A stretch of 64,000 nucleotides of DNA, taken from the NCBI RefSeq assembly GCF_012911865.1, contig NZ_JAAXYH010000001.1, forward strand, positions 496,001-560,000, given 5' to 3'. The position numbers and the translations under genes were made by a program. Position 1 is the first letter of the stretch, and each line of letters begins with the position of its first letter. Below are positions 38,131 through 47,358 of the stretch, one piece after another. Source of the stretch: Shewanella salipaludis (lineage in GTDB: Bacteria > Pseudomonadota > Gammaproteobacteria > Enterobacterales > Shewanellaceae). Below the pieces are notes generated by a model, which saw nothing but the letters and a program-made list of their open reading frames with translations, was not told the origin of the DNA and did not search any database.

Positions 38131-40122
38131 ATGAAAAATAACAGTAAGAGAGCAAGAGTCACCAGAGTCGCAGCCATCTCGGTCCTATGGCTGCTCAGTG
38201 CCGGGCTAGGGGCCGCCGAGCAGCAAGTCGTCGCCATCGACGCTCATAAGGGCAGCCAGGCACAGGCGTTAACCCGGCCCCAAGAGGCCGACGCGGCAAG
38301 TCACGGCGGCGCCGATAATAAGATGCCTGCCCGCTGGTTACTCGCCAGCGAGCGCCTGGGGTTAGTGCTGCAAGCCATACCTGAATCAGGTTCTTCCCTG
38401 CCTGGAGCCAGGGTGCTGGTCGAAGGCGAGTTCTCCTTGCTCGCCTTCGCGGCGCCTTACGCCTTGACTTTGGATAAACAAGCGGATCGCATCCGCCCAA
38501 TTTACCTTAGAGATCAAGACGGCACTGTGACCAGCAATCTATTGCCCCTGTTGCCTATGCTGGCCTTCGAGATCAATTGGATCTGCATCCAACCCCGGCG
38601 CCAGGATGGTTACTTTTATGCCTGGTTCGGCAGTGAAACGGGCCAGAGTGAACAATGGTTGCTGGGGGATGCCACACACTTGTCACCACGCCTCATGCGC
38701 CGCCAGGCGATCCCGGTCGACAGCAGCGACTGTGCCATAGACGGCGACAATCTCTATGTCAGTGAGCCTAATGCGGGCGTGTGGCAATACGATGCCAGCC
38801 CTTTTGCCAACAACGGGGCGAAACTTGTGCTGCCGGCCATAGACAATCGCATTACCGGCCTGGCTGTCGTCAATGGCGAGCTCATCACCAGCGACAAACA
38901 AGCCAATATTGGCCGACTCGAAGCACGGCGCAGCCTCAACACCTCACTGCAGGCCGGCAAGGCCGAGCATCTGAGCATCTCAGTATCCGGGGCTAAACAC
39001 GGCGAGCATACGCTTGGCTTGATGGTGTTCGACGATAAGAGCGATCGATACCTGTTCCGTCGGCAAGGCATGCCAGAGTCGGACGTCAAACCACGCGACA
39101 CCATCACAGAAATTCCCGCCTGGGTTGAGAGTGCTCCTGCCGACAGGCCGGGCGATACCATGGACGACCCCGCCATTTGGGTACATCCAAGCGTGCCGGA
39201 GAAGAGCCTGATCTTGGGTACCAATAAACAGTGGGGCTTGCTGAGTTTTAATATGCAAGGCAAGCAAATGCAGGCACTGGCTTCCGGGCGGATCAACAAC
39301 ATCGACCTGCGGCAACAGGTCCGCCTCGGCGGCAAGCTGAGGGATATAGCCGTTGCCACCCAAAGGGAGCGCAACAGCCTGGCCTTCTATGAAATCGACG
39401 CCCTTGGCGACAGCGCGGGTAAGATCAGCGAATTTCCGAACCAGGCGACCGACTTGGTCGATATCTACGGCCTGTGTTTATATCGAGGCGCCGATGCCTT
39501 ATACGTGTTCGCCAATGAGAAATCCGGTCGCATCGCCCAATATCGTGTCGGTTGGCAAGACCAGGCGCCGAACATCACCCTGGTGCGAAACATCTCCGCC
39601 CCGAGCCAAGTGGAGGGCTGCGTCGTCGATGAATCTCAACGTGCCCTCTTCATAGGTGAGGAAGACAAAGGCATTTGGCGTTTCGATGCCGAGGCGACTG
39701 GCAGCGCGCGAGGCGAGCTAGTCATCAAGGCAGGAGGGGACTTGGTCCCGGATGTCGAAGGGATCTCGCTCTATCCCGGGGCGCGAATCAAAGGTCAGGC
39801 GCAAGACTTGCTGGTGGTCTCGAGTCAAGGCAACAACAGTTACCTGCTGTACCAAAGTACGCCGCCCTACACACAGGTTGGACGCTTCCGTATCGGGATT
39901 AACCCCCATGGCCTGAGCCCGGATGCGGGCAACAACGGCATAGATGGCAGCGCCGAAACCGACGGCCTCGCCGTCACCCATTTACCCGTCGGCTCGGGTC
40001 CATGGCAACAAGGCATGTTGGTAGTACAAGACGGTTATAATTACATGCCGGATGCAAATCAATCGTTTAAGTGGTTACCTTGGAGCAGTATCGGTGAGCA
40101 GCTGTCACTGAATGACAAATAA
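38131..40122 (+). CDS. Beta-propeller phytase, probably two-domain
   Basis: A 663-residue exported enzyme. Signal peptide about residues 1-28 (ends GLGAAEQQ). The C-terminal half (about 335-663) is a typical beta-propeller (alkaline, Ca2+-dependent) phytase: DTMDDPAIWVHPS, LILGTNKQWGLLSFNMQGK, VEGCVVDESQRALFIGEEDK, GIWRF and a late AETDGLAV. The N-terminal half (about 60-320) is a weaker repeat-rich region and probably a second, degenerate propeller as in dual-domain phytases. It releases phosphate from myo-inositol hexakisphosphate. I choose ATG 38131 because it opens a signal peptide; the longer frame to 37912 overlaps the receptor gene. Confidence 0.88.
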   Translation: MKNNSKRARVTRVAAISVLWLLSAGLGAAEQQVVAIDAHKGSQAQALTRPQEADAASHGGADNKMPARWLLASERLGLVLQAIPESGSSLPGARVLVEGEFSLLAFAAPYALTLDKQADRIRPIYLRDQDGTVTSNLLPLLPMLAFEINWICIQPRRQDGYFYAWFGSETGQSEQWLLGDATHLSPRLMRRQAIPVDSSDCAIDGDNLYVSEPNAGVWQYDASPFANNGAKLVLPAIDNRITGLAVVNGELITSDKQANIGRLEARRSLNTSLQAGKAEHLSISVSGAKHGEHTLGLMVFDDKSDRYLFRRQGMPESDVKPRDTITEIPAWVESAPADRPGDTMDDPAIWVHPSVPEKSLILGTNKQWGLLSFNMQGKQMQALASGRINNIDLRQQVRLGGKLRDIAVATQRERNSLAFYEIDALGDSAGKISEFPNQATDLVDIYGLCLYRGADALYVFANEKSGRIAQYRVGWQDQAPNITLVRNISAPSQVEGCVVDESQRALFIGEEDKGIWRFDAEATGSARGELVIKAGGDLVPDVEGISLYPGARIKGQAQDLLVVSSQGNNSYLLYQSTPPYTQVGRFRIGINPHGLSPDAGNNGIDGSAETDGLAVTHLPVGSGPWQQGMLVVQDGYNYMPDANQSFKWLPWSSIGEQLSLNDK

Positions 40123-40138
40123 CCACAGATGCAATACC

Positions 40139-40170
40139 GCAGGCGGCGGCCCTCAAGGGTCGCCGCCTGC
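40139..40170 (+). terminator. Strong hairpin after the phytase gene
   Basis: GCAGGCGGCG pairs with CGCCGCCTGC (10 bp, with CCC/GGG inside and a TCAA loop) 17 bases after the phytase stop. A T run is lacking, so ending may be incomplete or Rho-assisted. Confidence 0.5.
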
Positions 40171-40379
40171 GCTCTCATACCTACGCTCTCATATAAGCCC
40201 TCATCGGAAGGAAATTCAGGCCTGCTCTCGCATCTTAAACGCTTAATCTGTATACTCCGCGACTTTATTCTTGCCACTGAAGCCCGGACGCGAGTTTCGT
40301 CTTCAGCGAAAGAAGCGCATGTTTCATTTTGAGGCTTGTTTGTCACCATCCCAGTTAGTCAATATCCAGGAAAGCTCCC

Positions 40380-41984
40380 TTGATCTCTACCGCGAACATC
40401 ACAATGCAATTCGGCCCAGAGCCGCTGTTTGAAAACATTTCGGCGAAATTCGGCAACGGCAACCGCTACGGTTTGATCGGCGCCAACGGTTGCGGCAAGT
40501 CGACCTTCATGAAGATCCTCAGCGGCGTCCTGGCGCCGACCTCGGGCAACGTGTCCATCACCCCTGGGCTGAAAGTCGGCACCCTGAGCCAGGATCAGTT
40601 CGCCTTCGAACAGTACAGCGTGATCGATGCGGTGATCATGGGCGATGTGGCCCTGTGGAAAGTCAAACAGGAACGGGATGCCATCTATGCCAAGCCCGAC
40701 ATGACGGAAGCCGACGGCATGCGGGTCGGCGATCTCGAAAGCGAATTTGCCGAGATGGACGGCTACAGCGCCGAGAGCCGCGCCGGTGAAATCTTGCTGG
40801 AAGCCGGCATAGAAGAGTCCTTCCACTACGGCCCCATGTCACAGGTGGCCCCCGGCTGGAAACTGCGGGTGCTGCTGGCCCAGGCGCTGTTTGCCAATCC
40901 GGATATACTGCTGCTGGACGAGCCCACCAACAACCTGGACATACACACCATAAGTTGGCTGGAAACCGAGCTCAACAAGCGTAAATGCACCATGATCATC
41001 ATCTCCCATGACAGGCATTTCCTCAACGCCGTCTGTACCCACATGGCCGACATAGATTACGGCGAGCTGCGCATCTACCCGGGCAACTACGAATACTTCC
41101 TGGCGCAATCCGCCCTGCTGCGTGAGCAGCTGCTGGCAGGAAACGCCAAGAAGAGCGCCGAAATCGAAGAGCTGCAGGACTTCGTCAACCGCTTCGGTGC
41201 CAATGCCTCCAAGGCCAAGCAGGCCAGCTCCCGCGCCAAGAAGATGGACAAGATCAAGCTCGATGAAGTGAAATCTTCCAGCCGCATCACCCCCTCTATC
41301 CGTTTCGACGCCGGCAAGAAGATGCATCGCCAGGCGCTGATCCTCGAAGATCTGGCCCATGGCTTCGATGGCGAACGCCTGTTCGAGGGCGGCGAGCTGA
41401 TCCTGGAAGCCGGTGCCAAGCTGGCGATCATAGGCGAGAACGGCGTGGGCAAGACCACACTGCTGCGCTGCCTGGTCAATGAGCTGGAACATAACGCCGG
41501 CGTCATCAAGTGGTCGGAAAATGCCTCCATCGGCTACTGCCCCCAGGACAGCAGCGCGGATTTTGACAATGATCTCACCCTGATGGATTGGATGAGCCAG
41601 TGGCGCCTGCCCAAGCATAACGATTTGATGGTCCGCGCCATGCTGGGACGCCTGCTGTTTACCGAGGACGACGCCAACAAGAAGGCCCGCAACTGCTCGG
41701 GTGGTGAGAAGAACCGTCTGTTGTTCGGCAAGCTGATGATGCAAGACATCAACGTGCTCATCATGGATGAACCCACCAACCACATGGACATGGAAGCCAT
41801 AGAAGCGCTCAACAATGCCTTGAAAGTATTTGAAGGCACGCTGATCTTCGTCAGCCATGACCGCGAGTTTGTCTCCTCCCTGGCGACCCGTATCATAGAC
41901 ATCAAAGATAAGCAGTTGATCAACTTCCAGGGCACATTCGATGAATATCTTTCAAGCCAGATGGAAGCCCAGAGAGTCGCTTAA
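40380..41984 (+). CDS. ybiT: ABC-F ATPase YbiT
   Basis: A 534-residue ABC-F protein (E. coli YbiT: 530). Two ATP-binding cassettes: Walker [10 protein letters not shown] and GENGVGKTT, a degenerate first signature (VAPGWKLR) and a canonical second (CSGGEKNR), Walker [13 protein letters not shown] and [12 protein letters not shown], and a basic linker around residue 270-310 that enters the ribosome. The N-terminus [21 protein letters not shown] aligns with YbiT from its first residue and requires a TTG start at 40380, supported by AGGAAAG upstream. ABC-F factors rescue stalled ribosomes. Confidence 0.93.
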   Translation: MISTANITMQFGPEPLFENISAKFGNGNRYGLIGANGCGKSTFMKILSGVLAPTSGNVSITPGLKVGTLSQDQFAFEQYSVIDAVIMGDVALWKVKQERDAIYAKPDMTEADGMRVGDLESEFAEMDGYSAESRAGEILLEAGIEESFHYGPMSQVAPGWKLRVLLAQALFANPDILLLDEPTNNLDIHTISWLETELNKRKCTMIIISHDRHFLNAVCTHMADIDYGELRIYPGNYEYFLAQSALLREQLLAGNAKKSAEIEELQDFVNRFGANASKAKQASSRAKKMDKIKLDEVKSSSRITPSIRFDAGKKMHRQALILEDLAHGFDGERLFEGGELILEAGAKLAIIGENGVGKTTLLRCLVNELEHNAGVIKWSENASIGYCPQDSSADFDNDLTLMDWMSQWRLPKHNDLMVRAMLGRLLFTEDDANKKARNCSGGEKNRLLFGKLMMQDINVLIMDEPTNHMDMEAIEALNNALKVFEGTLIFVSHDREFVSSLATRIIDIKDKQLINFQGTFDEYLSSQMEAQRVA

Positions 41985-42074
41985 GCTGCCTGAAGCAAAT
42001 GCCTGAAGCGAACATCGGCAGTCACAGATAGCGGCAGTAACGGCTGGTAACAGCTGATAACTAGAAACACTACC

Positions 42075-42145
42075 CGGCCCCGCGGCATTCCGAAGCGAGC
42101 CCCTACAGGAGCGCTTGGCAGGAACGGCAACGGGGCCGCATTTTT
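42075..42145 (+). terminator. Probable terminator after ybiT
   Basis: CGGCCCCG (42075-42082) pairs with CGGGGCCG (42131-42138) around a structured 48-base loop, followed by CATTTTT. Confidence 0.5.
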
Positions 42146-42218
42146 ATGCGCAATCCCCCATTGACTGTGTGCTTGCCGGGATGCGGCATGGACTAATGAC
42201 AACAGCTTGAATTCAGGT

Positions 42219-42977
42219 TTACCACTGGCCGATGGCTTGCCAAATTAATCGAATGGCAAGCAGGGTCAGCACCACACTGAATGCGGTGTGAAAATGCTTG
42301 TCTGCAAGGCGTTTAAGCATTTTAAAGCCAATCCAAGTGCCTAACGCGCCACTCAATATCATGCAAACAAGCACCGGCCACCAATCATCCAGCGATACGC
42401 CCATTCCCTCGAACACCACAATCTTAACCCCGTGTTGCAACGACATTGCCATCGCAAAGGTGGCCACGGTGCGAAATCTATCGACCTCCAACTGCTTCAT
42501 AAATGCCGCCACTAAAGGGCCGGTAGCGCCTGCAAATAACGAAATAAAGGTGGTCATTGCGCCGGCCATGAATGTACCTAAAGTGCCCAGCACCATTTTA
42601 GGTAGTTTCGGCCCCCAGCAGGAATACAAGATAAAGGCTGCGATGGTGAGATACATGACCGAGGGCGGCAGCGCGACCAACACAAAACTGCCTAGCAAGG
42701 CGCCGATAATCGCCCCGGGTAAAAACGCCCCTATGACTCGCCACTGAATATGTTGCCAGCCAAGCAGTACGCGTCCCCCGTTAGAGCCTAATTGCACCAC
42801 GCCATGCAGTGGAATAATCAGTTGCGGCGGCAACACTTGCGCCATGACGCCGAGTAACATCACGCCACCACCAATGCCGAAACAAGCAGTAAAGAAAGAC
42901 GTAAAAGCCGCCGTGACGGTTAATAGTGCAAAAATATCGGCAGGGACAGCATCAAACTGTAACCAGGATGAGGGCAT
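42219..42977 (-). CDS. TauE/SafE-family membrane permease
   Basis: A 252-residue protein with about eight hydrophobic helices. The N-terminal half-motif FFTACFGIGGGVMLLGVM and the internal repeat ISLFAGATGPLVAAF are characteristic of TauE/SafE (DUF81) proteins, which export or import sulfite, sulfoacetate or other organosulfur anions. The substrate here is unknown. It is monocistronic on the minus strand and is the first of three genes that look AT-richer than their neighbours. Confidence 0.85.
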   Translation of the reverse strand: MPSSWLQFDAVPADIFALLTVTAAFTSFFTACFGIGGGVMLLGVMAQVLPPQLIIPLHGVVQLGSNGGRVLLGWQHIQWRVIGAFLPGAIIGALLGSFVLVALPPSVMYLTIAAFILYSCWGPKLPKMVLGTLGTFMAGAMTTFISLFAGATGPLVAAFMKQLEVDRFRTVATFAMAMSLQHGVKIVVFEGMGVSLDDWWPVLVCMILSGALGTWIGFKMLKRLADKHFHTAFSVVLTLLAIRLIWQAIGQW

Positions 42978-43179
42978 AGTATGGTTTCAACGAGTAAGGT
43001 AAGGATTCAGATTATAAAAAAAGCCCTTCTACTTTAATACAGGCCTGAATGCAGATAATAAGTGCAACGCTCATCTGCTCCAACCCCTTCGGCCGCTTCG
43101 ATGGCGATGAGTGTACTCCTCTGGCAACGGTGTTTAACTCAGTACTTGGGTCTTAAAGCCTTGTGCCTGTCCTTTTTCC

Positions 43180-43533
43180 TTACAACTCATTCCTGCCATC
43201 AAAATACATAATGTCCAGCTCCCGTGGTGCAACATTGGCAACGCAGCCTAAATTGACTCTGTATTTACCGGGCTCGTAGATGGTGTCATGAAACGGGGAA
43301 ATGCCACATGTTTTGCAAAAGTAATGGTTTACGTCATGATCTCCCCAGTGGTAAAGGGCAAGATTGTCTTTGCCACTGAGCAAGTTGAACTCAGCTGGCT
43401 CATAATATCTTCTGGACATGATGGCATTTTTTCGGATGCAAATAGAGCAGTTACACTGTAATGCCTCCGTTATGACTTCGCTTTCAAATTCAAATTGCAC
43501 CGCCTCGCAGTGACAACTTCCTTTATATTTCAT
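43180..43533 (-). CDS. GFA-domain (glutathione-dependent formaldehyde-activating fold) protein
   Basis: A 117-residue zinc protein. Cysteine pattern: GSCHCEAVQFEFE at the N-terminus, CNCSICIRKN, and HYFCKTCGISPFHD, matching the structural and catalytic zinc ligands of the GFA/CENP-V fold. Most GFA proteins have no proven substrate; formaldehyde-glutathione activity was proposed for a few. No formaldehyde gene is adjacent. A single gene on the minus strand. Confidence 0.88.
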   Translation of the reverse strand: MKYKGSCHCEAVQFEFESEVITEALQCNCSICIRKNAIMSRRYYEPAEFNLLSGKDNLALYHWGDHDVNHYFCKTCGISPFHDTIYEPGKYRVNLGCVANVAPRELDIMYFDGRNEL

Positions 43534-43664
43534 TTTCAGTCCTCGTAGAGCAAACTAAAACCACTGTATATAAAAACAGTTAAAAAATAAAGCCTGGATT
43601 TGAGTCATGCCTAACCTATTGCAGATCCCGAGCTGTGCCTGGCTCTTGCACCATTTGCCATGAA

Positions 43665-44396
43665 CTATTTGCCACCGGCCAAATCGATAAAAGCGCCCGT
43701 GACATAAGAGGCTTCATCCGATAATAGCCAGACAATGGCATGCGCTACTTCATCCGGAGTACCGCCACGTTGCAAAGGGATCTGAGGTGCCAAACGCGCG
43801 ACTCTATTGGGTTCGCCGCCATCGGCATGCATTGACGTATAAATAAAACCCGGCCTTACAGAGTTAACCCGAATGCCTTTGGGTGCCAGCTCCAATGAAA
43901 GACCTCTGGTCAACGAATCCATTGCGCCTTTCGATGCAGCATAATCTATATACTCAAATGGAGCGCCACTCCGAGAAGCCGCGGATGAGACATTGACGAT
44001 GGAACCTGTGGATTCGGCTCGCCTGATATACTCCCGAGAACAGAGGAAGCAGCTTGTGACATTAGACATCATGACCTCATTGAATCGTGCGACATCTATG
44101 TCGGCGAGAGTCGTTTGTGGAAACAGAATCCCAGCGTTATTGACTAAATGAGTCACAGGGCCAAAGGCTCTTTCAGTCGCATCAAATAAAGCGATGACGT
44201 CACTCTCATTCGAAACATCTGCTTGAAACGAAAAGGCTTTACCGCCTGACGCTGTTATTTCATCGACTATGGCTGCCGCACTTTGGGCGTTTGAACGATA
44301 GTTGACACAAACCCGGTAGCCTTTAGCAGCCAATAACTTTGATGTAGCGGCGCCAATGCCTCGACCAGCGCCAGTGACGATCACAACCTTACCCAT
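43665..44396 (-). CDS. Short-chain dehydrogenase/reductase (YgfF/FabG-like)
   Basis: A 243-residue classical SDR: TGAGRGIG, NNAGI, the catalytic YAASKGA and VRPGFIYTSMHADGG, with VNYRSN after strand 2 suggesting NADP(H). It resembles YgfF-type and sugar or hydroxy-acid dehydrogenases; the substrate is not predictable. It lies in the AT-richer trio and is divergent from the J-domain operon. Confidence 0.85.
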   Translation of the reverse strand: MGKVVIVTGAGRGIGAATSKLLAAKGYRVCVNYRSNAQSAAAIVDEITASGGKAFSFQADVSNESDVIALFDATERAFGPVTHLVNNAGILFPQTTLADIDVARFNEVMMSNVTSCFLCSREYIRRAESTGSIVNVSSAASRSGAPFEYIDYAASKGAMDSLTRGLSLELAPKGIRVNSVRPGFIYTSMHADGGEPNRVARLAPQIPLQRGGTPDEVAHAIVWLLSDEASYVTGAFIDLAGGK

Positions 44397-44657
44397 ACAT
44401 ATGTTCCTTATAGCTCATCCACGACCTGAGCCATTCTTGTTCTTGTTGCTTGCCATTTCATCAGAGCCAAACCACCTTTCCCATCAAGATGATATTCGCA
44501 TATTTAGTCTCTTGGCGAAATCTAAGTCTGCTGGGCACACCAGAAGAGGCACAGTTGTGCCAATGGCCGCCGGCTTACACTTGCATTGGCATTAGCACCT
44601 GTCCTTAACTCGGCCCGAAAATTATTGCCTTAACAGGGGGAAGTCGCGCTTCTTTGT

Positions 44658-44687
44658 TTGCCGCTTCGGGGCGATTTCTGCTATGAT
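44658..44687 (+). promoter_or_regulatory. Promoter of the J-domain operon
   Basis: TTGCCG (44658-44663), an 18-base spacer ending in TGC (extended -10) and TATGAT (44682-44687). It predicts an untranslated leader of about 160 bases before ATG 44853. The rest of the 456-base region between the SDR gene and this operon shows no gene. Confidence 0.55.
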
Positions 44688-44852
44688 CCGCGGCTGTGAT
44701 CTCTTGGCTTGCTAATCATAATCCTTTGACTATGCGCCTTTTACACTGCTCCTGTTGTTTTGAGTTTGGATCGACGCACTTTTATCTCGCAACCTTTTAA
44801 TTACACAATCAGTTATCTCAAGATCATTGAGTCATCGCCCGCAGGTATCAAT

Positions 44853-45137
44853 ATGATTAACCACTTTAGTGTGTTGGGGGTTAAGCCCAGCGCCAAAGAA
44901 GACGACATTAAAAAAGCCTACAAACGTTTGTCGAACAAGTATCATCCGGACAAGTTGCTCGGCGCGTCTGAAGACGAGAAACAACGCGCCGGGGCTGAAC
45001 TGCAAAGGGTCAAGAAAGCCTACGAAGTGCTGTCGGACGCCAAGCTGAGAAACGCCTTCATCAAAGATTTTAACAATGTAATTGTGACAGATCCTGCAGC
45101 CGCCATGCGCGAGCTGTGGGACCAATATTATTCCTGA
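44853..45137 (+). CDS. Small stand-alone J-domain protein
   Basis: A 94-residue protein. Residues 1-70 are a DnaJ J-domain with helix [13 protein letters not shown], the HPD tripeptide in YHPDKLLG, and helix [21 protein letters not shown]. The rest is a short tail ending DQYYS. It lacks the Gly/Phe, zinc and C-terminal substrate domains, so it can recruit and stimulate an Hsp70 but would need partners to deliver substrates. ATG 44853 has AGGT seven bases upstream; a TTG frame from 44760 adds a region without J-domain homology. First gene of a tight five-gene operon with unassigned proteins. Confidence 0.88.
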   Translation: MINHFSVLGVKPSAKEDDIKKAYKRLSNKYHPDKLLGASEDEKQRAGAELQRVKKAYEVLSDAKLRNAFIKDFNNVIVTDPAAAMRELWDQYYS

Positions 45138-45150
45138 GTATCCGAGCACC

Positions 45151-45681
45151 ATGGCCCAACAACTGAATATCTCACGCATTAATGAGCTTAAAGATAATGC
45201 CTATGACAACATAATGTCATATGACGACCCAGACACGCCCCAGGCCTTGAGCCAGTTTACCGGCCAGATCCGCGGGGTGCTGCTGGCCGATCCTAAGATG
45301 CTGGCATCCGTGCCCGAATACCTGCCGGTGGCGCTGTTCGAGCGGGTCAAGTTTCCAAGCGATGCCAAACGCAAGTGGGCCGACTGGCTGAGCCGCGGCG
45401 TGCAACCCGAATGGGATGAGTTCAAGGTGAGCATCGCCTTCAACAATGCCGATCTGCCGCTGGTGTTGGCGGTGCGCGCCTACTCCGAAGCCTTGCTGGT
45501 CGAGAGCTGCGCCGTGCTCTATCTGCTGGAGACCCAGGGCAAGCAGGCGCCTGTGGCCCAAGTTGAAGAGGATGACTCAGACTTGGGGGCGGATTACGGC
45601 TCGGGTTATGGGGATGATGACGAGGAAGACAGTGATGAAGAAGGTTATTATGATCGATACGATGACGAGGAAAACTACTGA
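45151..45681 (+). CDS. Unassigned acidic protein of the J-domain operon
   Basis: A 176-residue soluble protein I do not recognise. Residues about 1-130 look mostly helical (ISRINELKDNAYDNIM, VLLADPKMLASVPEYLPVAL, KVSIAFNNADLPLVLAVRAY). Residues about 140-176 are an extreme acidic tail of Asp, Glu, Gly and Tyr, probably disordered. It starts 13 bases after the J-domain gene. Its stop overlaps the next start by one base (TGATG). An acidic tail could act as a nucleic-acid mimic or a chaperone-binding segment, but that is speculation. Confidence 0.8.
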   Translation: MAQQLNISRINELKDNAYDNIMSYDDPDTPQALSQFTGQIRGVLLADPKMLASVPEYLPVALFERVKFPSDAKRKWADWLSRGVQPEWDEFKVSIAFNNADLPLVLAVRAYSEALLVESCAVLYLLETQGKQAPVAQVEEDDSDLGADYGSGYGDDDEEDSDEEGYYDRYDDEENY

Positions 45682-46436
45682 TGAATAGTCTCATTGAAGT
45701 TACTGTCGCCGAGCTGAAAGATCTTGCCGACGTCGAGCCCAAGCAGGCCAGCAAGAAATTTGAGCTGATCGCCAATGCCATGTCCGACGCGCAATTGGTC
45801 GAAGTGATAGAGCATATGGATATCGTCACCCTGACGCAGATAAACAGTCACCACGATATCTCCCACCCTTCCATCATGTCCGAGCTGATGAGCCCGGAGC
45901 AGATCCGCGATATCGTTTGTCAGCAGCCCTTGTACTGGGAGGAGAAGATCAAGAGCAATGCCGAAGAGCTGATCCAGCATACCTTCGACTTCCTGACCTA
46001 TCTTATCCGCATCCAGGAAAGCGAAGAGAAGCAGGCCGCCATCCTCGAATGCATAGCCGACGATCCCGCAGGCCTCTTCTATCTGTCCATCCCCTTCATC
46101 GAGCTGGTGTTGTCGCCGAACGAGGACGAGGGCGATGTGGTCCGCGATACCTATGATGACGAAGAAGACGGTGACACAGTCGGCTACACGGATTGGCAGC
46201 CGAGCGAAGATGCCCACAGCCTCAGCATAGACGATCCCCGCAGCCTGCTGGCCTTGATCCGCGAACTCACCCCCGAGGTCGAGAAGGCCATCAAGAGCCT
46301 GCTGCGCAACGAAAGCTCTGGCTGGGAGGCCATCATAGGCAAGTTCGTCAACGAGTTGGTCATCCAGGCGAAAGAGAAGAACCAGGTCACAGACGAGTAC
46401 GCCGAAGTCGATGACATGTTCAGCTTTCTGGAATAA
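45681..46436 (+). CDS. Unassigned helical acidic protein of the J-domain operon
   Basis: A 251-residue protein without a recognised domain, predicted mostly alpha-helical and strongly acidic (AELKDLADVEPKQASKKFEL, SELMSPEQIRDIVCQQ, EELIQHTFDFLTYLIRIQES). An Asp/Glu-rich loop lies near residues 150-175. No signal peptide or membrane segment. It is translationally coupled to the preceding gene and 11 bases before the next. The regularly spaced helices suggest a scaffold or solenoid rather than an enzyme. Confidence 0.8.
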   Translation: MNSLIEVTVAELKDLADVEPKQASKKFELIANAMSDAQLVEVIEHMDIVTLTQINSHHDISHPSIMSELMSPEQIRDIVCQQPLYWEEKIKSNAEELIQHTFDFLTYLIRIQESEEKQAAILECIADDPAGLFYLSIPFIELVLSPNEDEGDVVRDTYDDEEDGDTVGYTDWQPSEDAHSLSIDDPRSLLALIRELTPEVEKAIKSLLRNESSGWEAIIGKFVNELVIQAKEKNQVTDEYAEVDDMFSFLE

Positions 46437-46447
46437 GGGAACCCTTA

Positions 46448-47341
46448 ATGCAACTGGTACTACGAGATGTGAATCAGGGTCCCTACCTGAGCAAGGTCCT
46501 GGCCTATGGCCTGGAAGAAGCCGGGATGGACTCGGAGCAGCTCCAGCAGATCAAGGCCAAGGCCGTGCTGATGAGCCTGAAACTGGCGGACAAGTTCTAC
46601 AACAAATACAAGATGCACCTGCTGGAGCAAGCCTCCCAGGATGTGATAGGCGTGGTGAGCCTGGGGCTGATGGAATTGTCCCACCGGGACTTGCCGCGGG
46701 CGCTGGCCCTGCTGCAGACGAGCGATGGCATAGTCAGGTCGTTTCAAAAGGGCTGGAGCCTGCTCAGCAGCGTCAGCCGACACAAGCAAGGCGGCAAGTC
46801 GATTTACGGCGACGTCGACAAGGGCTTGCTGGAGCAGGTCTCCTGTCCACCGGATGCCGACGAGTGGCAAGGCTGGCATGCCTACCAGACGGCGCTGGCG
46901 GAGCATAACAGGCAGGAGTCCATCGCCGTGTTGCTCAAGCAGTTCTACGCCGCCTCGAGTTACGATCCGCTGGATTGTCTGAGCCTCGAAGGTGTGCTGG
47001 CCGAGGCCGTGCTGTACCGCATCCTCTTTGGCAATGCCAAGGTCAGGCAGGACATGAAGAAGCGCCTGGGACAGATAAGTCTCGACGAGGCCTGGTTCGA
47101 TGTCGACTTCATTGCGGCCCAAACCCAGGCGACGCTGGCGGAATTACCCGCCCCCTTGGCCGAGACCATAGCCCAGGACCTGGGGAAAAACTTCGACCGG
47201 GCGCTGCTGCGCACCCTGCAGTTCGCCAAAAGCTACCGCGAATTGTTGCTGCAAAACGCCACTCCTGAGCGCCTGGAGCGTTTCGAGCACAAGGAAGGCC
47301 TGCTCGGTCTGCTCGGCTGGCCGCTCTACCTGGTTATGTGA
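46448..47341 (+). CDS. Unassigned helical protein of the J-domain operon
   Basis: A 297-residue protein, predicted almost fully helical and cytoplasmic, with no catalytic motif I can identify. Segments such as AVLMSLKLADKFYNKYKMHL, VIGVVSLGLMELSHRDLPRA and ETIAQDLGKNFDRALLRTLQ look like packed helices. AGGGAACCC precedes ATG 46448. It lies 11 bases after one unassigned gene and 17 before another, which argues for joint function. Confidence 0.8.
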   Translation: MQLVLRDVNQGPYLSKVLAYGLEEAGMDSEQLQQIKAKAVLMSLKLADKFYNKYKMHLLEQASQDVIGVVSLGLMELSHRDLPRALALLQTSDGIVRSFQKGWSLLSSVSRHKQGGKSIYGDVDKGLLEQVSCPPDADEWQGWHAYQTALAEHNRQESIAVLLKQFYAASSYDPLDCLSLEGVLAEAVLYRILFGNAKVRQDMKKRLGQISLDEAWFDVDFIAAQTQATLAELPAPLAETIAQDLGKNFDRALLRTLQFAKSYRELLLQNATPERLERFEHKEGLLGLLGWPLYLVM

Positions 47342-47358
47342 GCCGACTGTGACAGCCT

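Noticed and set aside
40839-41858. 339-codon open frame opposite ybiT
   Set aside because: Antisense shadow of a well-recognised ABC-F gene.
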